The notes beneath the pieces are model-generated. The model was not told where the DNA came from, searched no databases, and was given only the letters and a program-made list of their open reading frames with translations. The translations under genes were made by a program, and so were the position numbers. DNA of 51,871 nucleotides from positions 1 to 51,871 of the forward strand of contig CAJOLI010000004.1 of assembly GCA_905235285.1 (NCBI GenBank), written 5' to 3'. The stretch's first letter is position 1. Every line of letters begins with the position of its first letter. This DNA is from an uncultured Bacteroidaceae bacterium. GTDB lineage: Bacteria; Bacteroidota; Bacteroidia; Bacteroidales; Bacteroidaceae. Positions 43,981 through 49,555 of this stretch are shown piece after piece.

Positions 43981-44018
43981 GACGAATGACGAATGACGAG
44001 AGACGGTTGACGACTGAC
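43981..44018. repeat. Heptamer tandem array (GACGANN x5) upstream of the DUF308 gene
   Basis: GACGAAT, GACGAAT, GACGAGA, GACGGTT, GACGACT, then GACG: a strict 7-bp period over five units, 12 nt from the minus-strand start at 43968. Confidence 0.85.
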
Positions 44019-44115
44019 GTTTTTTCGGCACAAAAATACATATTAATTATTTATCAGGCGAAGGAAAACGGGAAAAACTGCGTAAATAGAGATAAAAATG
44101 CAGAAGAGACGAATA

Positions 44116-44143
44116 TTTTTCACTTTTCATTTTTCACTTTTCA
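44116..44143. repeat. Heptamer tandem array (YTTTTCA x4) upstream of the Nif3-family gene
   Basis: TTTTTCA, CTTTTCA, TTTTTCA, CTTTTCA abut each other directly. The array ends 11 bp before a -7 box (44155), overlapping the place of a -33 box. Confidence 0.85.
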
Positions 44144-44154
44144 TTTCTTTGTCG

Positions 44155-44162
44155 TAACTTTG
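44155..44162 (+). promoter_or_regulatory. -7 box for the Nif3-family gene
   Basis: TAACTTTG matches TAnnTTTG 26 bp before the GTG start. The -33 position is covered by the T-rich heptamer array. Confidence 0.5.
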
Positions 44163-44188
44163 CCGACGGAAAATAAAGCGTGTAAGAC

Positions 44189-44986
44189 GTGAGAATCAAG
44201 GAAATTATTGCTGCCCTTGAACGATTCGCGCCTCTGCCCTTGCAAGAAAGCTACGACCATGCTGGCTTGCAATGTGGATTGACAGAGACGGAGGTTTCAG
44301 GGGCATTGTTGTGTCTTGACGTCACTGAGGACGTCCTGAGCGAGGCCGTTGACCTGGGATGCAACCTCGTCGTGAGCCATCATCCGCTCCTCTTCCACCC
44401 GCTGCGCCAGGTGGCTGACACGACGCTGGTGGAACGCTGCGTGCGCCTGGCCATACAGAACGACCTCTGCATCTACTCGGCACACACCAATCTCGACAAT
44501 GCCGAGGACGGCGTCAACTACCGCATCGCCGAGAAACTTGGGCTGATTGACGTTCAGCTCTTGGATGCCAAGAGCGTGACAATAGGGGGCCGCAGCGTCA
44601 AGAGCGGCAACGGCGTAATCGGCTACCTGCCGCAAGGCGAGGATTCGCTGGCCTTCCTGCAACGCGTAAAGCAGGCCTTCGGAGTTGAGGCCCTGCAGCA
44701 CAACGCCCTGCTGGAGCGACCCATACAGAGCATTGCCATCACGGGCGGAGCAGGCGACTTCATGCTCGAGGCCGCCATACGTGCCGGCGCTGACGCGTTC
44801 CTCACGGGCGAGATGCACTACCACCTCTGGCACGGCCACGAGCAGGAGATACAAATTGCCGTGCTCGGCCACTACGAGAGCGAGCAGTACACACGTGAAA
44901 TCTTTCGCGAAATCATCGAAGACGTCGCACCACAGCTACCTGTCTACGACACCGACGTCAATACTAATCCGATACAGATATTATAG
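44189..44986 (+). CDS. Nif3-like dinuclear metal center protein (GTP cyclohydrolase I type 2 family)
   Basis: A 265-residue cytoplasmic protein; start is GTG 44189 (MRIKEIIAALERFAPLPLQESYDHAGLQCG). Metal-ligand motifs of the Nif3/YbgI family are present: VSHHPLLFHPLR, IYSAHTNLDNAEDGVN, and near the C-terminus GADAFLTGEMHYH and LGHYESEQ with the pair H/E. It has the short form without the extra PII-like insertion found in some relatives. These proteins form toroidal hexamers; their biochemical role is unsettled. It is probably cotranscribed with the zinc-ribbon gene, but a palindromic repeat lies between them. Confidence 0.92.
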   Translation: MRIKEIIAALERFAPLPLQESYDHAGLQCGLTETEVSGALLCLDVTEDVLSEAVDLGCNLVVSHHPLLFHPLRQVADTTLVERCVRLAIQNDLCIYSAHTNLDNAEDGVNYRIAEKLGLIDVQLLDAKSVTIGGRSVKSGNGVIGYLPQGEDSLAFLQRVKQAFGVEALQHNALLERPIQSIAITGGAGDFMLEAAIRAGADAFLTGEMHYHLWHGHEQEIQIAVLGHYESEQYTREIFREIIEDVAPQLPVYDTDVNTNPIQIL

Positions 44987-44988
44987 AA

Positions 44989-45110
44989 GACCCGCCCCTC
45001 GCCCTCCCTTGTAGGGAGAGGGCGGTCACCAATAAAAATGATAACGACAATCAATAGTTGATACCACAAGCATCCACCACCGCCCTACAAGGGAGGGTGA
45101 GGGGTGGGTC
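44989..45110. repeat. Palindromic element between the Nif3-family and zinc-ribbon genes
   Basis: Left arm GACCCGCCCCTCG followed by CCCTCCCTTGTAGGG; right arm ends TGAGGGGTGGGTC at 45110. The arms are inverted copies with a few changes and a 5-bp insertion on the left, and the central 55 bp is AT-rich. It begins 2 bp after the Nif3 gene's TAG. It shares the mini-hairpin CCCTCCCTnnnAGGG with the 36.7- and 39.6-kb elements but has different outer arms. Confidence 0.85.
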
Positions 45111-45127
45111 CATAGATTTTAAATATT

Positions 45128-45955
45128 ATGGCAAGAGAAAAAAAAGACCCTCAGGAACTCAGCGTAGAGGATAAGCTGAAAAACCTCTATCAGTTGCAGA
45201 CAATGCTCTCAGAAATCGACTCCATCAAGACGCTGCGCGGCGAGCTGCCCCTCGAAGTGCAGGACCTGGAAGATGAGATCGAAGGCCTCACGACCCGCAT
45301 CGATAAGATCCAGGTCGAGATGCAAGGCCTGCAGGAAGAAATCAGCAAGCGCAAGATAGGCATCAAGGACAACCTCGCCAGCATAGAGCGCTACACCTCA
45401 CAGCTCGACAACGTGCGAAACAACCGCGAGTACGAAAACCTCACCAAGGAGATAGAATACCTGCAGCTCGACAACCAGCTCCACGAGAAGAAAATCCGTG
45501 AGGCTCAAGAGACCTATGAGCACAAGCAGGAAGAAATACGCCGCTGCTCGGACAACGTCACCGAACGCCGCGACGACCTCGACGTGAAGAAGAGCGAGCT
45601 CGACGAGATTATCTCTGAGACACGCGCCGAGGAAGAGAAGCTGCGCGAGCGCTCAAAGAACCTCGAGCTCACCATCGAGCCACGACTCCTCTCGGCCTTC
45701 AAGCGCATTCGCAAGAACTCGCGCAACGGACTCGGCATCGTCTACGTGCAGCGTGACGCCTGCGGCGGATGCTTCAACAAAATCCCGCCCCAGCGGCAGC
45801 TCGACATACGCATGCGCAAGAAAATCATCGTGTGCGAGTACTGCGGACGCATCATGATAGACCCCGAACTGGCTGGCATCAAAGTCAACAAACCCGCAGA
45901 GGATAAGCCCAAGCGCCGCAGCCGCAAGAAGACAGACAAGGCCGAGGAAGATTAA
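45128..45955 (+). CDS. Coiled-coil protein with C4 zinc ribbon (zf-RING_7 / CT398-like)
   Basis: A 275-residue cytoplasmic protein. Residues ~15-200 form long coiled-coil helices (LEDEIEGLTTRIDKIQVEMQGLQEEISKRK ... EEKLRERSKNLELTIEPRLLSAFKRIRKNS). A four-cysteine zinc ribbon follows: D-A-C-G-G-C-F-N-K-I-P-P-Q and I-V-C-E-Y-C-G-R-I. The basic C-terminus (KPKRRSRKKTDKAEED) may bind nucleic acid. This is the widespread C4-type zinc ribbon family (CT398 in Chlamydia); no reaction is known for it. Linkage with the Nif3-family gene is common in other bacteria, and supports a joint process. Confidence 0.88.
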   Translation: MAREKKDPQELSVEDKLKNLYQLQTMLSEIDSIKTLRGELPLEVQDLEDEIEGLTTRIDKIQVEMQGLQEEISKRKIGIKDNLASIERYTSQLDNVRNNREYENLTKEIEYLQLDNQLHEKKIREAQETYEHKQEEIRRCSDNVTERRDDLDVKKSELDEIISETRAEEEKLRERSKNLELTIEPRLLSAFKRIRKNSRNGLGIVYVQRDACGGCFNKIPPQRQLDIRMRKKIIVCEYCGRIMIDPELAGIKVNKPAEDKPKRRSRKKTDKAEED

Positions 45956-45976
45956 GCTCACGGCCAGCCCGCGAAA

Positions 45977-46064
45977 AAGGCTTATGCCTTTTGCACGAAA
46001 CCCTTAAGGGTTATCGGCAAAACCCATAAGGGTTCAGGCCATAACCCTTAAGTTTTTTTTGTGC
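45977..46064. repeat. 22-bp tandem array (AACCCTTAAGGGTT units) upstream of rpsA
   Basis: Four units with exact 22-bp spacing begin at 45977, 45999, 46021 and 46043. The 14-mers are AAGGCTTATGCCTT, AACCCTTAAGGGTT (perfect palindrome), AACCCATAAGGGTT and the damaged AACCCTTAAGTTTT; linkers are TTGCACGA, ATCGGCAA, CAGGCCAT. The first three can form 5-bp hairpins with 4-base loops. It is the same family as the array at 32852. Confidence 0.9.
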
Positions 46065-46145
46065 CACGCCCGTTGCCTGATGGAAAAAACATGGAGCGTG
46101 CTGCATTTTTTCCCCTTTTAATTTTTCACTTTCAATTAATTGTCG

Positions 46146-46153
46146 TACCTTCG
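46146..46153 (+). promoter_or_regulatory. Probable -7 box for rpsA (variant)
   Basis: TACCTTCG departs from TAnnTTTG by one base, preceded by a T-rich stretch in the -33 place (about 46122). It gives a leader of some 65 nt before ATG 46225, AT-rich and with no structure I can pick out. Confidence 0.35.
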
Positions 46154-46224
46154 CGCCCGAGTTTTCGTCAATATAATGTCTAACACTCAAGAACAAACCA
46201 TTTTTTTCATTATTAATTAACCCT

Positions 46225-48021
46225 ATGTCAAACTTAACAAACATTCAGCCCCTCGAGGACTTCGATTGGGAAGGCTACGAGAAAGGCACTGCTCAGAACG
46301 AGCAAACCCGCGACGAACAAGCCAGTGCTTATGAGAAGAGTCTCACAGGCGTAGGCGACCACGACGTGGTCGACGGAACTGTCATCGCCATCAACAAGCG
46401 TGAAGTCGTTGTGAACATCGGTTTCAAGAGCGACGGTATCATCTCCGCCAACGAGTTCCGCTACAACCCCGACCTTAAGGTCGGCGACACCGTAGAGGTG
46501 TACATCGAAAATCAGGAAGACAAGAAAGGTCAACTCATCCTCTCACACAAGAAGGCTCGCGCCACCAAGTCGTGGGAGCGCGTCAACGCAGCTCTCGAAA
46601 ACGAAGAGATCATCAAGGGCTTCGTCAAGTGCCGCACCAAGGGCGGCATGATTGTCGACGTCTTCGGCATCGAGGCCTTCCTGCCAGGCAGCCAAATCGA
46701 CGTCAAGCCCATCCGCGACTACGACGTCTTCGTTGGCAAGACCATGGAGTTCAAGGTCGTCAAGATCAATCAGGACTACCGCAACGTCGTCGTCAGCCAC
46801 AAGGCACTCATCGAGGCCGAGCTCGAGCAGCAGAAGAAGGAAATCATCTCAAAGCTCGAGAAGGGTCAGGTGCTCGAGGGCACTGTCAAGAACATCACCT
46901 CCTACGGCGTATTCATCGACCTGGGCGGTGTGGACGGTCTCGTACACATCACTGACCTCAGCTGGGGCCGCGTAAGCGATCCTCACGAAGTCGTAGAGCT
47001 CGACCAGAAGCTCAACGTCGTCATCCTCGACTTCGACGAGGAGAAGAAACGCATCGCCCTCGGTCTGAAGCAACTCACGCCTCATCCCTGGGACGCTCTC
47101 GATCCCAACCTCAAGGTCGGCGACCACGTCACTGGCAAGGTCGTCGTCATGGCCGACTACGGCGCATTCATCGAGATTGCTCCTGGCGTCGAAGGTCTCA
47201 TCCACGTCAGCGAGATGTCGTGGAGCCAGCACCTGCGTAGCGCTCAGGACTTCATGAAGGTAGGCGACGAGGTCGAAGCCGTCATCCTCACCCTCGACCG
47301 CGAGGAGCGCAAGATGAGCCTCGGCATCAAGCAGCTCAAGGCTGACCCCTGGGAGGCTATTGAAGAGAAATTCCCCGTCGGCAGCAAACATACTGCTCGC
47401 GTGCGCAACTTCACCAACTTCGGCGTATTCGTAGAGCTCGAAGAGGGCGTCGACGGCCTTATCCATATCAGCGACCTCAGCTGGACCAAGAAGGTAAAGC
47501 ACCCGAGCGAGTTCACTAAGATTGGCGAGAACATCGAAGTCGTAGTCCTCGAGATAGATAAGGACAACCGCCGCCTCAGCCTCGGCCACAAGCAGCTCGA
47601 GGAGAACCCTTGGGATGTCTTCGAGACCGTGTTCACACGCGACAGCGTGCACGAGGGCACCATCGTAGAGCTCCTCGACAAGGGCGCTGTCATCCAGCTC
47701 CAGTACGGCGTCGAAGGCTTTGCAACGCCTAAACACCTCGTCAAGGAGGATGGCAGCCAGGCTCAGCAGGGTGAGACACTCCCCTTCAAGGTCATCGAGT
47801 TCAACAAGGAGAGCAAGCGCATCATCCTCAGCCACAGCCGCATCTTCGAGGATGCCGCACGCACCGAAGCCCGCGAAGCCCGCAAGGCAGAGCGCGCTAC
47901 CAAGCGTCCTGCCAAGGCTCAGGAAGAGGCTCCCGCCATCCAGAACCAGGCCGCCAGCACCACGCTCGGCGACATCGATGCCCTGGCAGAGCTCAAGGCT
48001 AAGCTCGAGTCCGGCGAGTAA
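46225..48021 (+). CDS. rpsA: 30S ribosomal protein S1
   Basis: A 598-residue RNA-binding protein that brings mRNA to the 30S subunit; it is especially important in Bacteroidetes, where Shine-Dalgarno sites are rare. Six S1 (OB-fold) domains can be followed: VVDGTVIAINKREVVVNIGFKSDGII; IKGFVKCRTKGGMIVDVFGIEAFLPGSQID; LEGTVKNITSYGVFIDLGGVDGLVHITDLSW; VTGKVVVMADYGAFIEIAPGVEGLIHVSEMSW; HTARVRNFTNFGVFVELEEGVDGLIHISDLSW; HEGTIVELLDKGAVIQLQYGVEGFATPKHL. A short charged, alanine-rich C-terminal tail follows (ATKRPAKAQEEAPAIQNQ). It ends in a strong terminator. Confidence 0.96.
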   Translation: MSNLTNIQPLEDFDWEGYEKGTAQNEQTRDEQASAYEKSLTGVGDHDVVDGTVIAINKREVVVNIGFKSDGIISANEFRYNPDLKVGDTVEVYIENQEDKKGQLILSHKKARATKSWERVNAALENEEIIKGFVKCRTKGGMIVDVFGIEAFLPGSQIDVKPIRDYDVFVGKTMEFKVVKINQDYRNVVVSHKALIEAELEQQKKEIISKLEKGQVLEGTVKNITSYGVFIDLGGVDGLVHITDLSWGRVSDPHEVVELDQKLNVVILDFDEEKKRIALGLKQLTPHPWDALDPNLKVGDHVTGKVVVMADYGAFIEIAPGVEGLIHVSEMSWSQHLRSAQDFMKVGDEVEAVILTLDREERKMSLGIKQLKADPWEAIEEKFPVGSKHTARVRNFTNFGVFVELEEGVDGLIHISDLSWTKKVKHPSEFTKIGENIEVVVLEIDKDNRRLSLGHKQLEENPWDVFETVFTRDSVHEGTIVELLDKGAVIQLQYGVEGFATPKHLVKEDGSQAQQGETLPFKVIEFNKESKRIILSHSRIFEDAARTEAREARKAERATKRPAKAQEEAPAIQNQAASTTLGDIDALAELKAKLESGE

Positions 48022-48022
48022 G

Positions 48023-48119
48023 CCCTCAAGGCCACTGTGCCCGCGGCTTTTTAAACGCCAAAGGGCACGCCACGAGACCTCTACCCAAAGAGCCACCCTC
48101 AAGGCCATTGTGCCCGCGG
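48023..48119. repeat. 24-bp direct repeat downstream of rpsA
   Basis: Two 24-bp copies starting CCCTCAAGGCCA and ending TGTGCCCGCGG, at 48023-48046 and 48096-48119, differ at one base and are 73 bp apart. The first begins 2 bp after the rpsA stop. The rest of the 48022-48343 gap holds the terminator (48155), a promoter-less AT-rich stretch and the heptamer array (48312). Confidence 0.8.
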
Positions 48120-48154
48120 TGTTTCCCGCGAGCAACCGGTCACCGATACACACG

Positions 48155-48206
48155 CGCCCGCGCACGTACTTATTTTTAATAAGCGTGCGCGGGCGTTCTC
48201 GTTTTT
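48155..48206 (+). terminator. Strong terminator after rpsA
   Basis: A 12-bp GC-rich stem (CGCCCGCGCACG with CGTGCGCGGGCG), a TA bulge, six more pairs (CTTATT/AATAAG) and a TTT loop, followed by TTCTCGTTTTT. Confidence 0.9.
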
Positions 48207-48311
48207 CCTCCATCGTTTAGGGATTTCCTCCGGATATTTTCTGCTTTTCCCTTTGCAGGCTCATGCAAAATGCTTTCCTTTGCAATGTCAAAAGAGAAAA
48301 AAGCATGAGTT

Positions 48312-48332
48312 CTAATCTCTAATCCCTAATCC
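48312..48332. repeat. Heptamer tandem array (CTAATCY x3) upstream of the secreted low-complexity protein
   Basis: CTAATCT, CTAATCC, CTAATCC abut directly and end 11 nt before ATG 48344. Same heptamer as at 42262-42289, but there it is in the opposite orientation relative to its gene. Confidence 0.8.
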
Positions 48333-48343
48333 AATACACAACT

Positions 48344-49240
48344 ATGAAGCGCATAATTTCAACCCTGGCAGTGATGGTGATGATTGTCACCTCCGCCGCA
48401 GCAATGAGCTTCTCGAAGGCTCGCAAGGAAGCCCTCTTCCTCTCCGATAAGATGGCCTACGAACTCGGCCTGAGTATCTCGCAGTACGAAGCCGTCTACG
48501 AGATCAACCTCGACTACTTCCTCGGCCTCTACGATCCCGCCGACCTTGACGGTGTCTACTGGCTCCGCCGTAACGCCGACCTGCGTTATGTGCTGTCCGA
48601 GTGGCAGTGGCTGAAGTACACCGGCATCGTGGACTTCTACCGCCCCATGTCGTGGGTGCGTCGCCACTCGTTCAGCCTCGTACTCCGCAGCCGCTACACC
48701 ACGAATTATTTCTTCTACGACCGTCCCACCGTCTACTACAGCTTCCGTGGCGGACACAACGTGGGCCACGACAGCTACTACGCCGGACGTGAATTCCACC
48801 GTCCCGCACAGCCCGGCGGACAGATGCACTTCGGCAGCTCGGCTCCTCCTGCCTACGGCACCATGAAGCCTAACTCGAAGAGCTATCCCAGCTACCACAT
48901 CGGCGAGGCCAATACCTCGCACGGCACCACACGCTCCGGAGCCTCCACTAACAACAGCTCCGCCGCTAATAATCAGAACGTAGGCACGCCCTCACGCCCT
49001 CAGTCCTTCAGCACCTCGCAGCAAAGCAACAGCGGTACCACGCGCGCTACGCAAAACACTTCCGCCGAGCCCCGGCGCACGACGAACACTCAGCGCTCGG
49101 CCACTACGACGACAACTTCCCGGCGCACCACCTCGACCTCGTCAGGCAGCAGCTCTTCAAACAGCGGCTCCTCGCGCGGCAGTGGTACCTCAACCAGTGG
49201 CTCTACTCGTGGCAACTCAGGCGGTTCACGTGGCCGTTGA
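48344..49240 (+). CDS. Secreted protein with Ser/Thr/Asn/Gly/Arg-rich C-terminal half, unknown function
   Basis: A 298-residue protein with a signal peptide (MKRIISTLAVMVMIVTSAAA). The first half (residues ~21-150) is folded-looking, with SFSKARKEALFLSDKMAYELGLSISQYEAVYEINLDYFLGLY and many tyrosines (YFFYDRPTVYYSFRGGHNVGHDSYYAGREF). From about residue 165 the sequence is low-complexity, with only S, T, N, Q, G, R, A and P in quantity (SRRTTSTSSGSSSSNSGSS..., end GGSRGR), probably disordered. Such a basic Ser/Gly tail may bind polyanions or be modified; this is conjecture. I recognise no family. It ends 32 bp before a strong terminator. Confidence 0.75.
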   Translation: MKRIISTLAVMVMIVTSAAAMSFSKARKEALFLSDKMAYELGLSISQYEAVYEINLDYFLGLYDPADLDGVYWLRRNADLRYVLSEWQWLKYTGIVDFYRPMSWVRRHSFSLVLRSRYTTNYFFYDRPTVYYSFRGGHNVGHDSYYAGREFHRPAQPGGQMHFGSSAPPAYGTMKPNSKSYPSYHIGEANTSHGTTRSGASTNNSSAANNQNVGTPSRPQSFSTSQQSNSGTTRATQNTSAEPRRTTNTQRSATTTTTSRRTTSTSSGSSSSNSGSSRGSGTSTSGSTRGNSGGSRGR

Positions 49241-49271
49241 CGTTGGATTGTTAAAAAAACGCTTGGAATAC

Positions 49272-49313
49272 AAAAAAAAGTGGCAGAAGCACAACGCTTC
49301 TGTCACTTTTTTT
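49272..49313. terminator. Bidirectional-type terminator after the low-complexity secreted protein
   Basis: Stem AAAAAAAAGTGGCAGAAGC with GCTTCTGTCACTTTTTTT (one G-U pair), loop ACAAC. The A and T runs on its two sides make it able to stop transcription from either direction. Confidence 0.9.
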
Positions 49314-49314
49314 A

Positions 49315-49322
49315 TATATTTG
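49315..49322 (+). promoter_or_regulatory. -7 box directly after the terminator, upstream of the last gene
   Basis: TATATTTG, followed by CCACGC, matches the -7 consensus. The -33 place lies inside the terminator stem and shows no TTTG. If used, the transcript has a leader of about 225 nt. Confidence 0.45.
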
Positions 49323-49328
49323 CCACGC

Positions 49329-49555
49329 AAAAAGTATATCTTACAATAATTATATTCATTAATAACTAAATTAAAATCTTACAAAACAACTGACAGACCG
49401 ACAGCGAACCAAAGCATTGTGCGACCTGGCCTCACCACTCAGACTGGGAGGCGTAAATGGCTTGCAGGCTGCGCACAACCCCCCGAATCATTTACATAAT
49501 CTATCCTCGCCACAAGCCACGACGCGGAAATCTTAGTTAACATTAAACCATATAA
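49329..49555 (+). other. Long 5' leader with possible RNA structure
   Basis: The stretch between the -7 box and ATG 49556 has no coding frame. It is AT-rich at both ends with a GC-rich middle in which several complementary segments occur: TTGTGCG (49417-49423) with CGCACAA (49472-49478), enclosing GCCTC (49429-49433) with GAGGC (49448-49452); and GTAAATG (49453-49459) with CATTTAC (49489-49495). The last pair crosses the first, so these are alternative folds or a pseudoknot. It matches no riboswitch I know. Confidence 0.35.

Noticed and set aside
49381..49500. tRNA or other standard RNA gene in the leader of the last gene
   Set aside because: There is no T-loop consensus, no acceptor stem and no CCA end; the structure does not match a cloverleaf.
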